A stretch of DNA of 64,000 bases from Anabaenopsis elenkinii CCIBt3563 (GCF_015245355.1 NZ_CP063311.1:2966507-3030506), one strand, 5' to 3'; positions 8,350 through 17,777 are shown, counted from the first letter of the stretch. Notes: generated from the sequence alone by a model not told the origin. Made by a program: numbers and translations.

Positions 8350-9471
8350 ATGACTATTAAAAAGAAAGTTGCCATTATTTTAGGTACACGTCCAGAAGCG
8401 ATTAAACTGGCTCCTGTGATTCAAGTATTTCAAAAGTCGCCAAAATTTAACTTACAGGTAATTTTAACTGGACAGCATCGCGAGATGGTAGAGCAAGTGA
8501 TGCATTTATTCAACCTAAAAGCTGATGATGATTTAGAAATTATGCAGCCTCAGCAAACCTTAAATGATATTACTTGTCGAAGCTTAGAGGGATTAGAAAG
8601 ATTATTTCACAAAAGTCAGCCGGAATTAGTCATAGTTCAGGGAGACACTACCACAGCTTTTGCCGCAGCTTTGGCAGCATTTTATCAGAAAATTCCCGTT
8701 GGTCATGTAGAAGCTGGTTTAAGAACTGACGAATTATGGAATCCATATCCGGAAGAAGCGAATCGGCGGCTGATTTCTCAAATCACACAGTTACATTTTG
8801 CGCCCACTCCTTGGGCTGCGGATAACTTACAACGTTCTGGGGTTTTGGGAACAATTCACATCACAGGTAACACTGTCATTGATGCACTATTAAATGTAGC
8901 TGCAACTCAACCCACCTGTAATGTACCGGGTTTAGATTGGAATTCCTATCGCATATTGCTAGCAACAGTTCATCGGCGGGAAAACTGGGGAGAACCATTA
9001 CAAGCGATCGCGCAAGCATTTTTACAGATATTAGATAAGTTTCCTGATACAGCCTTGGTGTTACCATTGCACCGTAACCCCACAGTGCGAGAACCATTAC
9101 AAGCACTATTAGGGAATCATCCCCGCATCTTTTTAATTGAACCTTTAGATTATGCCGAACTAGTGGGGGCAATTGGGCGATCGCATTTCTTGTTAACTGA
9201 CTCTGGGGGTTTGCAAGAAGAAGCTCCCAGCTTGGGAAAACCAGTATTGGTTCTGCGAGATACTACAGAAAGGCCGGAGGCTGTAACTGCTGGTACAGCC
9301 AAACTGGTGGGAACGACAACACAGAAAATTGTTCAAGCTGCGGGGGAGTTACTAAGTAACCCCAAGGTCTATGACACAATGGCCAACGCCATAAATCCTT
9401 ATGGAGACGGTCACGCAGCCGAACGCATCTTAGAAATTGTGCAAAATTATTTTGAGTTACCGTCCAAATAA
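8350..9471 (+). CDS. wecB: UDP-N-acetylglucosamine 2-epimerase (non-hydrolysing)
   Basis: This enzyme interconverts UDP-GlcNAc and UDP-ManNAc in the cytoplasm, supplying ManNAc units for surface polysaccharides. The 373-residue protein has the family N-terminus [13 protein letters not shown], the block [36 protein letters not shown], then HRRENWG, and the C-terminal nucleotide-sugar block [18 protein letters not shown] with DTTERPEA. Length is typical. Its last 15 bp overlap the convergent peptidoglycan-binding gene. The symbol follows the bacterial family; the surface polymer served here is unknown. Confidence 0.95.
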   Translation: MTIKKKVAIILGTRPEAIKLAPVIQVFQKSPKFNLQVILTGQHREMVEQVMHLFNLKADDDLEIMQPQQTLNDITCRSLEGLERLFHKSQPELVIVQGDTTTAFAAALAAFYQKIPVGHVEAGLRTDELWNPYPEEANRRLISQITQLHFAPTPWAADNLQRSGVLGTIHITGNTVIDALLNVAATQPTCNVPGLDWNSYRILLATVHRRENWGEPLQAIAQAFLQILDKFPDTALVLPLHRNPTVREPLQALLGNHPRIFLIEPLDYAELVGAIGRSHFLLTDSGGLQEEAPSLGKPVLVLRDTTERPEAVTAGTAKLVGTTTQKIVQAAGELLSNPKVYDTMANAINPYGDGHAAERILEIVQNYFELPSK

Positions 9472-10326
9472 AGCTCGGCGAGTTCGAGTACCAACAACAC
9501 CATCAACAGGTAAGTGATTACGAGCCTGAAAATGTCGAACTGCGCGAGCAGTCACAGGGCCATAATATCCCGTAGGTTGCACCCCTAAGGCTCTTTGAAC
9601 TTCTCTGACAGATGCACCTCGAGATCCCAATCTCAGATGAACTCCTCTGCCCTGAGAACTGCTGTAAGTATTGCCAAATAAAGCTCGGCGAGTTCGAGTA
9701 CCAACAACACCATCAACAGGTAAGTGATTGCGAGCCTGAAAATGTCGAACTGCGCGAGCAGTCACAGGGCCATAATATCCCGTAGGTTGTACCCCTAAAG
9801 CTCTTTGAACTTCTCTGACAGCTGAACTGCGAGATCCGAATCTGAGATTAACTGCGCCACCAACACCACGATTAGTAATATGAGTGGTACGACGACGATA
9901 ATTTGGTGTCCTACCAATCCATCTGGCAGAAACAAATCTATTGCCAGATAGCCGAGCGAAACCATTAATGATTTCCCTAGGATGGATGGGGGTACCATTA
10001 GGGAGACAGTCTACAACTGGGGAGTGGAGGTTGGGATGCTGACGGACACGTAAACAACCACCGTTGGTGCTGACGTATGATGTTGCCAGCGCCTGAGCTT
10101 GGGTCAGTGTAGCTAAAAATATAGTCATGCCGGCTAAAGCTAACCAAGCAGAGGATTTGAGAAAATTCAGCCAGTTGAATTGTCGCTGCGGAATATGATA
10201 TTCTGTAGGTGTGACTACTCTTGAAGGCATCAAGAGTTGTTTCCACTCAAGCTGAAGGTTAGGAACATTATTCTCATTTGCTTCTTCGTTGGCCATAAAC
10301 ATATGTGAATAAGCCATGTAGTCCAT
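9457..10326 (-). CDS. Secreted or membrane-anchored SH3-like protein with two peptidoglycan-binding domains
   Basis: About 289 residues. A polar N-terminus (~60 aa) is followed by a hydrophobic segment ([16 protein letters not shown]) ending in AQALA, then an SH3-like region ([20 protein letters not shown]) and two peptidoglycan-binding type 1 domains. The ATG at 10326 was chosen because AAAGGAG lies seven bases upstream; the longer TTG start lies within or before that site. The two C-terminal domains share a 49-residue stretch ([10 protein letters not shown]...RRALFG) that is identical, and their DNA differs at only 3 of the first 140 aligned bases. It probably binds the cell wall; no catalytic domain is visible. 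Its 3' end overlaps wecB. Confidence 0.82.
   Translation of the reverse strand: MDYMAYSHMFMANEEANENNVPNLQLEWKQLLMPSRVVTPTEYHIPQRQFNWLNFLKSSAWLALAGMTIFLATLTQAQALATSYVSTNGGCLRVRQHPNLHSPVVDCLPNGTPIHPREIINGFARLSGNRFVSARWIGRTPNYRRRTTHITNRGVGGAVNLRFGSRSSAVREVQRALGVQPTGYYGPVTARAVRHFQARNHLPVDGVVGTRTRRALFGNTYSSSQGRGVHLRLGSRGASVREVQRALGVQPTGYYGPVTARAVRHFQARNHLPVDGVVGTRTRRALFGR
9464..9840 (-). repeat. Tandem ~210-bp duplication encoding the two peptidoglycan-binding domains
   Basis: Bases 9464-9630 and 9674-9840 repeat at an offset of 210 bp (70 codons). The first ~140 aligned bases differ at three positions, all silent, while the outer ~30 bp diverge. This is the mark of a recent duplication or of gene conversion between domains. 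Confidence 0.85.
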
Positions 10327-10888
10327 AATTGCTCCTTTCAACAATCAATTGAGAATTGGTCAAGAATTACTGAAGCTGGAAAGCTAAAAGGATTAAACCC
10401 TGCCATTAAAGTCCTATGGTTTACCAACATATTGCTTAAGATTCTCGAAAAGCTTATACAACAAAGATTTCGAGATTTGAAAATTGCAATACTCTTGACA
10501 AAAAGTAACTGATTATTATCGATGAAAACCTCATTTTATTGAGCATGAACAACGGAGGATTAAGGCTTAGGATTTTGGTGCGCGACCGCCCTGACAAATA
10601 TTCAGAAATATCCAGGTAATGGATAGCTTGACGGCGAGAACTCCAGACAAAAAATATCAGCATGAATTTGCCCGCCATTGCACTATACTTCCACACCTTC
10701 AAAATTGCCTAAGTAACAAACAGTACTATTTGCAGGTGTAATCTATCTTTTTCATGCTCTGAGCTACTATAGTAACTCACTAAAAAAACTCATGATCCGG
10801 ACGCTCAGGTTAATGACCCGCGACACCTTCATGAGTTAAGAAAATTATTTGATGATGGAATCAAGATTTAGGATGACTCCACTGATGG
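10327..10888. other. Intergenic stretch upstream of the peptidoglycan-binding gene and downstream of glgA
   Basis: This 560-bp region carries the promoter side of the leftward peptidoglycan-binding gene and the terminator of glgA at its right end. A short minus-strand frame at 10454-10702 has no recognisable family and no ribosome-binding site, so I did not call it. Nothing else is evident. Confidence 0.4.
10781..10837 (-). terminator. Intrinsic terminator of glgA
   Basis: On the minus strand AACTCATGA (10837-10829) pairs with TCATGAGTT (10795-10787). The stem is followed directly by a run of seven T residues (10788-10782 as A on the plus strand). It lies about 50 bp beyond the glgA stop. 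The loop is long (33 nt) and GC-rich. Confidence 0.65.
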
Positions 10889-12277
10889 CTATTCCTCTTC
10901 CTCTGGTAAGCCAAAAATTGATTTATATAACTTGATGTACTGTTTGGCAGATTCATGCCAGCTGAAGTTCTGGCTCATACCACGTTGTTGCAATTCCTGC
11001 CATTGAGGTTGGAAACGGAAGCCTTCCCAAGCTCGGATCATACAGGTAAACAGGTCTAACGGTTCATAGCGGTCAAAACAATAACCAGTACCGGCTGCGT
11101 TCATGGGGTCATGGTGCAATACGGTGTCCACTAATCCACCTGTACGGCGCACAATAGGGGGACAACCGTAACGCAAAGACATCATTTGACTGATACCGCA
11201 GGGTTCAAATCGGCTAGGCATTAAGAAAGTATCAGCACCAGCATAAATCCGCCGAGACAGGGCATCATTATATAGCAGATAAGTTGCCATCCTTCCAGGA
11301 TAGCGGGATGCTAACTGCCACATTTGGGTTTCGTAGTAGCGATCGCCTGTTCCCAACAGCACGAATTGGGCATCAGTATAAGCCATGAAACGGTCTAGGA
11401 TTTGTAAGACCAAATCAATACCTTTTTGCTCTACTAAGCGTGTTACCATGCCGATTAAAAAGGCTTTGCTATTAACTTCTAAACCCACTTCTTCTTGGAG
11501 AGCAATTTTGTTAGCCTTGCGTTTATCCAGGGTACCGATAGTAAAGTTTTGGCTGATGGCTTTATCTGTGGCAGGATCGTAAAGCTCAAGGTCTATACCA
11601 TTGATAATCCCCGATAACTTACCACTGATAAAAGACAGCAAACCTTCTAGGGTTTCGCCGTAGGCAGGAGTTTTGATTTGTTCAGCATAAGTGGGAGAAA
11701 CTGTGTTCACCCGGTCAGCGTACTGCACTGCAGCCGCCATGGTATTATGTCCCTGCATATACCATGGACACCAAGTAATTTTTTCTAAATACCATCGCCA
11801 CGGTCCTTGATAGGCGAGGTTGTGAATAGTAAACACAGTGCTGATATCCGGGTCTTGGTGCATCCACACCGGAATCATTCCTGTGTGCCAATCATGACAG
11901 TGGATAACTTGTGGCTTCCAGTAGTTCCAGCAAAATTCAGCTGCACCATTGGCAAAAAAAGTAAACCGCCAGTCCTCATCATCACCACTATAAATCCGGC
12001 GGGGTAAAAATGCAGGGTGTCCGAATAAGTACAAGGGAACGTCAGTACCTGGTAACACACTTTCGTAAACCTCAAAGTCCTGGAACATGGCATAACCCTT
12101 CCAAATTGGTGTTTCAGGAACCTGCATTTTGTCTGGGAGGAAGCCATAATAAGGCAAGAATATGCGGACATCATGCCCCATTTGTCTCAATATTTTGGGT
12201 AATGCACCCACCACATCCCCCATTCCTCCCACTTTGGCCACGGGAGCTGCTTCTGCTGCAACAAATAGAATCCGCAT
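10889..12277 (-). CDS. glgA: Glycogen synthase GlgA (ADP-glucose type)
   Basis: GlgA transfers glucose from ADP-glucose to growing alpha-1,4-glucan chains, storing photosynthate as glycogen. The 462-residue protein has the N-terminal substrate-binding block [13 protein letters not shown] (near residue 15), then [10 protein letters not shown] and the C-terminal GT5 block [18 protein letters not shown] with [10 protein letters not shown]. It starts at the ATG at 12277. Length and motifs fit GT5 family starch/glycogen synthases of cyanobacteria. The neighbouring hemC, on the same strand 95 bp upstream, is unrelated by pathway. Confidence 0.95.
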   Translation of the reverse strand: MRILFVAAEAAPVAKVGGMGDVVGALPKILRQMGHDVRIFLPYYGFLPDKMQVPETPIWKGYAMFQDFEVYESVLPGTDVPLYLFGHPAFLPRRIYSGDDEDWRFTFFANGAAEFCWNYWKPQVIHCHDWHTGMIPVWMHQDPDISTVFTIHNLAYQGPWRWYLEKITWCPWYMQGHNTMAAAVQYADRVNTVSPTYAEQIKTPAYGETLEGLLSFISGKLSGIINGIDLELYDPATDKAISQNFTIGTLDKRKANKIALQEEVGLEVNSKAFLIGMVTRLVEQKGIDLVLQILDRFMAYTDAQFVLLGTGDRYYETQMWQLASRYPGRMATYLLYNDALSRRIYAGADTFLMPSRFEPCGISQMMSLRYGCPPIVRRTGGLVDTVLHHDPMNAAGTGYCFDRYEPLDLFTCMIRAWEGFRFQPQWQELQQRGMSQNFSWHESAKQYIKLYKSIFGLPEEEE

Positions 12278-12372
12278 GGTAGTTTTTATTTCCCCGGTTA
12301 TGCTTATCTGTTTTGAGTTATTAAGTTTTGCACTATAATTACTGATCTAATCACATTTGCTGACCCAATATC

Positions 12373-13344
12373 TCAGGAACCCCGTTGAATTTCGGTAAAT
12401 ATTTCCTCCAAGATTTCCTGTGCGCCTTTTTCGCGTAATAGTTCTGCTAGTTGTGCCCCTAGTTTTTCGGACTCCTGCGCTGCACCACTTACAGTGTCTT
12501 TTACCAGTTTTTGACCGTCCACACTGGCAACTATGCCAGTTAAAGTTAAATTATCACCACTTATCTCTGTATTTACACCTATAGGAACTTGACAGCCGCC
12601 TTCGAGAACCCGCAAAAATGCCCTTTCGGCGAGACAGCGATCGCGGGTTGGAGGGTGTTCAATGGCTTTGAGGATGGTGATGATTTCCTGGTCATCTGCA
12701 CGGCATTCTATCCCTAAAGCACCTTGTCCTACTGCATGGAGAGAAATTTCTGGGGGGATAATTTGATGAATGCGATCACTCATCCCCAGGCGCTCCAATC
12801 CCGCCGCTGCTAAAATTAGGGCATCATATTCCCCAGCATCCAGTTTAGCCAGGCGTGTATTTAAATTTCCCCGGACATCTTTAAACGTGAAATGAGGAAA
12901 TTTGTGGCGTAACTGTGCTAGTCGTCTTAAGGAAGATGTGCCGATCACTGCACCTGCTGGCAAAGTTTCAAGTTGCTTATTCTTATACTTATCGTGTACC
13001 ACCAGGGCATCCGCGGGGTTTTCCCGCTCTGTAATCACTGCTAGAGTTAACCCTTCCGGTAAATTAGTGGGTAGATCCTTGAGAGAATGAACTGCAAAGT
13101 CAATCTCCTGACTGAGCATTCCCAGTTCCAACTCCTTAGTGAATAGTCCCTTATCGCCGATTTTAGCTAATGCTACATCCAAGATTTTGTCACCTTGGGT
13201 AGACATGGTATGGACTTCAAAAGTGATATCAGGAAAGCTTTTTTGAAGTTGTTCTCTTACCCAGTAGGTCTGAACTAGGGCGAGTTGACTTTTACGAGAA
13301 CCAATGCGGATAGTGCGTACAGGACTGGAAACAACTGAAGTCAT
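12373..13344 (-). CDS. hemC: Hydroxymethylbilane synthase (porphobilinogen deaminase) HemC
   Basis: HemC joins four porphobilinogen molecules into hydroxymethylbilane, a common step to haem, chlorophyll and bilins. Visible family blocks are [26 protein letters not shown] (catalytic Asp region nearby), [21 protein letters not shown] and [11 protein letters not shown], whose cysteine carries the dipyrromethane cofactor. I prefer the ATG at 13344 (MTSVVSS, 323 aa) to an ATG 11 codons upstream (MIPWFSD), because the conserved region begins shortly after it. The divergent lipid kinase gene starts 237 bp away, so the two share an intergenic promoter region. Confidence 0.95.
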   Translation of the reverse strand: MTSVVSSPVRTIRIGSRKSQLALVQTYWVREQLQKSFPDITFEVHTMSTQGDKILDVALAKIGDKGLFTKELELGMLSQEIDFAVHSLKDLPTNLPEGLTLAVITERENPADALVVHDKYKNKQLETLPAGAVIGTSSLRRLAQLRHKFPHFTFKDVRGNLNTRLAKLDAGEYDALILAAAGLERLGMSDRIHQIIPPEISLHAVGQGALGIECRADDQEIITILKAIEHPPTRDRCLAERAFLRVLEGGCQVPIGVNTEISGDNLTLTGIVASVDGQKLVKDTVSGAAQESEKLGAQLAELLREKGAQEILEEIFTEIQRGS

Positions 13345-13581
13345 AAATAAAACAGTATCTGAAAACCAGGGAATCAACTTATTCTCATCTAGATTACCGC
13401 AGTGGGTAAGTCTCCCGATGGTTATTGTCTAATTCATGTAAAATTTATCCTGTTTTTTTACATTTTTTTACATTTTGCTGAATTAGTTAACAGTTTGCTG
13501 GTACAACCCCAGATCATGGGTAGACGACAGACATCCCCATAATTTGATACCTTAATTTCATAAAACTGAAGTTTGCCACCC

Positions 13582-14559
13582 ATGAGCCGTTCCGCTTGCC
13601 TTATCTTTAATCCAGTAGCGGGTCAAGGAGACCCTGAACAAGATCTGGCGATCATTCGGGCATTATTAGAGCCAGAAATTGACTTGGATGTTTACCACAC
13701 AACAGCAGAAGTTGCTGCCGACAAACTAGCTGAATTAGCCGTAAAACGCGGTGTGGAAGCAATTATTGTTTCTGGGGGAGATGGCACTTTGTCAGCGGCT
13801 GCTACTGCTGTAGTAGGTACAGATATTCCCTTTGGGATTATTTCCCGGGGAACAGCCAACGCCTTCGCCACTGCATTAAAAATACCTGATACTATTGACG
13901 CGGCTTGTCAGACAATTCTGCAAGGGCGAACTCGATATGTAGATACAGCTTATTGTAACCATCACCCCATGGTATTACTAGCAGGTATCGGCTTTGAAGC
14001 CGAAACTGTAGAAATGACAGACCGAGACGCTAAAAAACGCCTGGGGGTAATGGCTTATATTTTAGCTGGGTTACAAACACTAAGGAATTTACAAAGTTTT
14101 CAAGTACAAATTGAGACTGAGGATAAAATCATTAGCACCACAGCATCCGCTGTAACAGTAGCTAATGCTGCCCCTCCTAGTTCAGTTTTAGCTCAAGGTC
14201 CAGCAGGTATTATTTACGATGATGGACTGCTAGATTTAACCATAGTGGCTCCGGAAAGCAAAGCAGGAGCGATCGCGGCGACATTTCATTTATTACAAAC
14301 CGCTTCTAGCGGTAGCCCAGTCAAGCGGGATGATATCGGCTACCTGCGAGGAAAGCAATTCAAAATTAACACCTCACCCCCCCAAAAGGTGGTTTTAGAT
14401 GGTGAAATTATTGGTACAACTCCTATTGAAGTTAATTGTGTACCAGCAGGCTTGAAAATTTTTGTGCCTTTTGACCAAGCAGTTAGTTCGACGGAAAAAC
14501 TAGAGGGACTTCCTAACTTGATGGTGGAGAGTAAACAGAACAGCAAAATTCAGGAGTAG
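13582..14559 (+). CDS. YegS/BmrU-type lipid kinase (diacylglycerol-kinase catalytic domain)
   Basis: The ~325-residue protein has the DAGK-catalytic signature: N-terminal FNPVAGQGD, the nucleotide-binding block VSGGDGTLSAAA, then GIISRGTANAFA and a C-terminal region with VVLDGEIIGTTP. Such enzymes phosphorylate diacylglycerol or related lipids with ATP at the membrane; the real substrate here cannot be told from sequence. The ATG at 13582 was preferred over a TTG three codons upstream. Its stop lies only about 25 bp before the right end of the IS605-type element, so its 3' flank was a target for insertion. Confidence 0.88.
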   Translation: MSRSACLIFNPVAGQGDPEQDLAIIRALLEPEIDLDVYHTTAEVAADKLAELAVKRGVEAIIVSGGDGTLSAAATAVVGTDIPFGIISRGTANAFATALKIPDTIDAACQTILQGRTRYVDTAYCNHHPMVLLAGIGFEAETVEMTDRDAKKRLGVMAYILAGLQTLRNLQSFQVQIETEDKIISTTASAVTVANAAPPSSVLAQGPAGIIYDDGLLDLTIVAPESKAGAIAATFHLLQTASSGSPVKRDDIGYLRGKQFKINTSPPQKVVLDGEIIGTTPIEVNCVPAGLKIFVPFDQAVSSTEKLEGLPNLMVESKQNSKIQE

Positions 14560-14592
14560 TTTGTATTGTCACTCTTTGTGAGTCTTGACTTC

Positions 14593-14615
14593 TCCCTTGG
14601 TTGAAACACAAGGGA
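14593..14615 (-). ncRNA. Right-end hairpin of the IS605-type element; probable 3' part of the omega (re) RNA
   Basis: TCCCTTG pairs with CAAGGGA (7-bp stem, 9-nt loop). It lies just beyond the tnpB stop on the tnpB sense strand. In known TnpB systems the guide RNA covers the end of tnpB, this hairpin, and runs into the flanking DNA used as guide. Transcription is inferred, not seen. Confidence 0.5.
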
Positions 14616-14631
14616 TTCTAAACTGATGTTG

Positions 14632-16005
14632 CTACGCGGTCTGAAGACACGCTACGCAACGTTTACGATATGATTTATTTAACCTAATAAACAAGTCATA
14701 TCGTTGTGGCACAGTCAAAGATGCCCTACCCACCTCGGCTAAACATAAACCTAGCTGTGTGGTTACTTTTCTTAAAATATTTGCTGCAGCTTGAGCATCT
14801 GCGGAGATTAATAATCCTTTGGCAGATTGGTATAATCCACGTTTTACCCTTTTACCTGACGGTTTCCATCCTGCGGGTTTTTCACCATGCTTGTAGATGC
14901 TATCGTCATCCAGGTAAGACGCTTGTGATGTATACGCCTCTTCCGTTAATGTCACAACAATTCCATATTCATTAGCCAATTCCTTTAATCTTTGAATCAA
15001 TCTCCCTGTGGGGATGGGGACAAAATTTTGATTGTTTGCCTTACCTAAATTAGCATTAACTTTTTGTCCTTGATTCCATCCAATAACTATATTTCCTATC
15101 TGGTCATTCAGGCATCTGTTAACAATGAATCTAGCTGCTTTGTTAATGGCATCTCGCATCTGGTTATTGCGTTTGCGTTGAATGCGGTCAAGGTTAGCAT
15201 CCCAATAAAAATCAGACTTACCTTGCTTATATTTAGCAACTAGACGGCAATAACCTTGATTCATTGATTTGAGTTTCTTACCATCAATGATTAAACTTTT
15301 GCCAAGAGTAGAAACACCTGTTAACCAATTAGTCCCTCCGTGGTCAAATCCCCATGCTTGGGAGTAATCAAGATGTGGGTTGTTTTCAATTGGTTGCTTA
15401 CCATCATCAATTACCCAGTCAATCCAGAAAAGACCATAATAAGGACGAACTGTTACTTCCTTTACCCAATCGGAATCAATAAAATCAGGCAAGGTTAGTT
15501 TGATATCTGTGATTAATTCTGGTTTGGTTTCTTTACTTATTGATGGCTTGAAATAACCATCTTTAAAAGTAAGTGCTTGCCTTGGGAATGTTACTGCGGC
15601 TAATCCTCCTTTTTTACGATACTTAGGTAATGAGGGTCTATCAACCTCCCCGTTGTAATAAGCTTTAACCAATCCGTTGTAACTGGTTATTGCTTCACCA
15701 ACTAGTTTTAAGGTTTGTTGTGCTGCTTGTGCGGCTAAACCTTTGTAATGGGGATTATCTTTAAGAGTTTTATCTAATTCCGGGTAAGTTGTTTGGCAAT
15801 AATAAGTTTTCCATCCACTACGCAATTCGTCGCCAGACCAATAAGTTGTCAAAGCATTATGCATGCTTTCTAGTCGTGCGTAATGACTTTGACGAGTATA
15901 GTAAATCGCACAATTTATTAAGCTATTCGAGTGTTGGCATTGGTCAACCCAAAAAGCTTTTTCTTCATCAGTGAATTTAGCTCTGATTGGAATTGTTCTG
16001 TACAA
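14632..16005 (-). CDS. tnpB: TnpB, RNA-guided nuclease of an IS605-type element (zinc-finger-less variant)
   Basis: The 457-residue protein has the TnpB layout: an N-terminal wedge/REC-like part, then a RuvC-type nuclease. RuvC-I is AWGFDHGGTNW with Asp221; RuvC-III is LISADAQAAAN with Asp403. The usual RuvC-II glutamate block reads NIVIGWNQGQK and has no glutamate, but TLTEEAYTSQAS at 352-363 supplies Glu355/356. The four cysteines of the usual zinc finger are absent between motifs II and III. This matches a recognised TnpB subset with a relocated glutamate (inference from memory of the family). The frame is intact. The last codons use a palindromic GCTACGCGGTCT-type sequence that runs into the right end. 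Confidence 0.88.
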   Translation of the reverse strand: MYRTIPIRAKFTDEEKAFWVDQCQHSNSLINCAIYYTRQSHYARLESMHNALTTYWSGDELRSGWKTYYCQTTYPELDKTLKDNPHYKGLAAQAAQQTLKLVGEAITSYNGLVKAYYNGEVDRPSLPKYRKKGGLAAVTFPRQALTFKDGYFKPSISKETKPELITDIKLTLPDFIDSDWVKEVTVRPYYGLFWIDWVIDDGKQPIENNPHLDYSQAWGFDHGGTNWLTGVSTLGKSLIIDGKKLKSMNQGYCRLVAKYKQGKSDFYWDANLDRIQRKRNNQMRDAINKAARFIVNRCLNDQIGNIVIGWNQGQKVNANLGKANNQNFVPIPTGRLIQRLKELANEYGIVVTLTEEAYTSQASYLDDDSIYKHGEKPAGWKPSGKRVKRGLYQSAKGLLISADAQAAANILRKVTTQLGLCLAEVGRASLTVPQRYDLFIRLNKSYRKRCVACLQTA

Positions 16006-16066
16006 TCTTTACTCACCTCCTGTTTAGAAGGATAGTTGAAACAACATTTAAAATCAACAATATACA

Positions 16067-16480
16067 ATGGCTAAATTATCAAAAGAAGATTATGAGTACA
16101 GACGAACCGAAAACTCTGTATCATCAATCAACTACCACTTTGTTTTTGTACCAAAGCGTAGAAGACCAGTATTAATTAAAGATGTTGCTGCACGATTACA
16201 AGAAATTATTTTTGACTTAGTTACTGAACATGGATGGAAATTAATCGCACTTGAAGTTCAACCAGACCATGTTCACTTTTTTATTAATGCGCCGACCCAT
16301 GAATCCCCAGCAGATATCGCTAGATGGGTTAAAGGTAGGGCATCAAATTATTTAAGAAAAGAATTTCCACAATTAAAAAAGCTGCCTTCTTTGTGGACTC
16401 CAACCTATTTTGTTGCGACAACTGGACAGGTAAGCACTGAGGTAGTTAAAAAATATATTGAAAACCAGCGTGGGAAATGA
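16067..16480 (+). CDS. tnpA: TnpA, Y1 HUH single-strand transposase of the IS605-type element
   Basis: The 137-residue protein is the usual size for IS200/IS605 TnpA. It carries the HUH metal-binding motif in PDHVHFFI (near residue 67) and the catalytic tyrosine in VVKKYIENQ near the C-terminus. The N-terminal block SSINYHFVFVPKRRRPVL is the family's typical first strand. TnpA excises and inserts the element as single-stranded DNA at hairpin ends. The gene is complete and diverges from tnpB. Confidence 0.93.
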   Translation: MAKLSKEDYEYRRTENSVSSINYHFVFVPKRRRPVLIKDVAARLQEIIFDLVTEHGWKLIALEVQPDHVHFFINAPTHESPADIARWVKGRASNYLRKEFPQLKKLPSLWTPTYFVATTGQVSTEVVKKYIENQRGK

Positions 16481-16521
16481 GCAAACACAAAGGATAAATC
16501 CCCTTGAGTCGGGTTTCATCA

Positions 16522-16540
16522 CCCTCGCTGAAGCGGAGGG
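16522..16540. repeat. Left-end hairpin of the IS605-type element
   Basis: CCCTC and GAGGG form a stem continued by GC pairs, with one bulged G (CCCTCGCTGAAGCGGAGGG). A bulged hairpin about 40 bp beyond the tnpA stop is what TnpA recognises at the left end of these elements. Confidence 0.5.
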
Positions 16541-16586
16541 GTTCTCACCCTCCCACTATATTTTCGATAGCTCAAAAAATTATACA

Positions 16587-16611
16587 ACCCTCTCCTGACT
16601 CAGGAGAGGGT
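16587..16611 (-). terminator. Hairpin downstream of the CAAD gene, possible terminator
   Basis: ACCCTCTCCTG-ACT-CAGGAGAGGGT is a perfect 11-bp stem. On the minus strand it lies about 26 bp after the CAAD stop and is followed within a few bases by ATTTTTT, consistent with termination. The same core recurs in the window's MITEs, so it may be a repeat adopted as a terminator. Confidence 0.5.
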
Positions 16612-16636
16612 GAGGTTCTCTGTGTGATTGAGAAAA

Positions 16637-17059
16637 TTAGTTACCCAAGATTTCTTGTTTCCAGAATCGAATTTTCTCAGTTAATTCTTGGCGAGTTTCA
16701 GATTTAGCTAGATATCGCCAACTAAACCAACAAAAGTAACCAATACCAATCAACTCAAAGAATGGTTCTAGTAGGGGGACATCATTTATTGCACCTAAGA
16801 CAGCTATTACCAATTTAAGTGTAATCAGTGCTGTGATAATTAAAGCCAAGTTGCTGAGAGGGCGCTTATTTTTGTCAAAAAAGGTACTTACATATTCAGG
16901 AAATTGTTCTAAAAAGTCAGTTGTGGTGTTAGCAACTTGTCGCCATTGCGCTTCCGGTTCGTAAGCTGACGTTAGCTTTGCTAAATTTGCATCCCCAGAA
17001 GGTGGTAGTATTCCATTAGGTGTGATAACTGCTTCCAGTTCCTTTTGTTCAGTTTCCAT
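16637..17059 (-). CDS. Stand-alone CAAD-domain (CURT1-like) thylakoid membrane protein
   Basis: The 140-residue protein has a polar N-terminal ~65 residues, then two transmembrane helices (LALIITALITLKLVIAVLG, then FFELIGIGYFCWFSWRYL) and an amphipathic C-terminal tail ETRQELTEKIRFWKQEI. This is the CAAD pattern, first described as an add-on of cyanobacterial aminoacyl-tRNA synthetases and shared with the CURT1 thylakoid-curvature proteins of plastids. A similar segment sits inside ValRS later in this window. Membrane location is inferred from the two helices. Probably a single-gene unit with its own terminator. Confidence 0.85.
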   Translation of the reverse strand: METEQKELEAVITPNGILPPSGDANLAKLTSAYEPEAQWRQVANTTTDFLEQFPEYVSTFFDKNKRPLSNLALIITALITLKLVIAVLGAINDVPLLEPFFELIGIGYFCWFSWRYLAKSETRQELTEKIRFWKQEILGN

Positions 17060-17112
17060 AGTTTTTGAAGTTGGTAGTTACAGCATTTCTTTTAAATTAC
17101 TGGATATTAATA

Positions 17113-17219
17113 CAGATCACAATCGGGTTTGTGATCTGACTTAAGATTTTTTTAATTTATAGGGTAATGTATAATTCATGGATTTGCCGGTAATGAAGGA
17201 TAGATTCCCTCATTACCCT
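17113..17219. repeat. Two hairpins between the BON lipoprotein and CAAD genes
   Basis: CAGATCACAA pairs with TTGTGATCTG (about 17113-17138). AGGGTAATG (17161) pairs with CATTACCCT (17211-17219), enclosing a smaller GGTAATGA/TCATTACC stem. Neither has a T-run on the minus strand, so termination of the BON gene here is only possible. Confidence 0.4.
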
Positions 17220-17265
17220 AAAATTATTTAGCTTATCTTAGTAATTAGGCTTTGATTCCACGAAT

Positions 17266-17727
17266 TTAACCCCGTGGTGACGCCACAACTGCGTTAACAA
17301 TGACATCATTAACACCGTTAATTTCTTGGGCTAATGGTTCAATTTTAGATAACTGTGCCTGATTATTTACAGTTCCTGAGACAATGACTGTACCTTGTTC
17401 TGTGGCCTGAACTGTTAATCGTCCATCAGGGATATTCGCCTCTAATTTAGAACGAACTTCACTCGCTAAGTCTTCTGGAGTTCTATCGCTAGAATCATCA
17501 GTTAAAGCATCAGTTCGCTGTTCACGAGCGCGAATGTCAGCATCCAATTGTCTCCGGCGGATTTCACTTTGAGAATCTTCCAGTGCAGCTTGTCTTTCTT
17601 CCGGGGTTGGTGCTTCGACAACTTCACCAGGACCGGGAGCAGTTCTATCCGTTCTCGCCACATCCTCACAAGCCACTGCACCAAATAACACAAAGCAACC
17701 AATTAAAAAAGGAGTGAGCTTTTGCAT
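17266..17727 (-). CDS. BON-domain lipoprotein
   Basis: About 153 residues. A signal peptide ends in a lipobox-like LFGAVAC, so the mature protein probably starts at that cysteine and is lipid-anchored. A charged coiled-coil-like linker (TPEERQAALEDSQSEIRRR) follows. The C-terminal ~70 residues are a BON domain: LASEVRSKLEANIP, then VSGTVNNQAQLSKIEPLAQ and VNDVIVNAVV. BON domains bind membranes or hydrophobic ligands and are common in osmotic-stress proteins such as OsmY. I used the ATG at 17727 (GAGGAAG upstream) instead of a GTG six codons earlier. The stress-type neighbour upstream is on the same strand. Confidence 0.82.
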   Translation of the reverse strand: MQKLTPFLIGCFVLFGAVACEDVARTDRTAPGPGEVVEAPTPEERQAALEDSQSEIRRRQLDADIRAREQRTDALTDDSSDRTPEDLASEVRSKLEANIPDGRLTVQATEQGTVIVSGTVNNQAQLSKIEPLAQEINGVNDVIVNAVVASPRG

Positions 17728-17777
17728 TTTAGAAGTCTTCCTCACAAATTCAAATTGTGAAAATATATTGGGGTTTT

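Larger units (their letters stand above)
14585..16545. mobile_element. IS605-type element with divergent tnpA and tnpB
   Basis: tnpB (minus) and tnpA (plus) diverge from a 61-bp gap. Beyond tnpB lies a hairpin with the cyanobacterial IS605 right-end look: GAATCCC...GGGAGAAGTCAA on the minus strand, stem at 14593-14615, probable boundary near 14585. Beyond tnpA lies an imperfect hairpin at 16522-16540. IS200/IS605 elements have no inverted repeats or target duplications, so the boundaries are approximate. The right-end hairpin is also where the omega RNA of such elements ends. Confidence 0.8.

Noticed and set aside
10454..10702. 82-codon minus-strand open frame between the peptidoglycan-binding gene and glgA
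   Set aside because: No ribosome-binding site, no recognisable domain, and the composition resembles non-coding DNA.
13345..13581. Search for a specific operator between hemC and the lipid kinase gene
   Set aside because: The spacer is AT-rich with T-runs but shows no recognisable binding motif.
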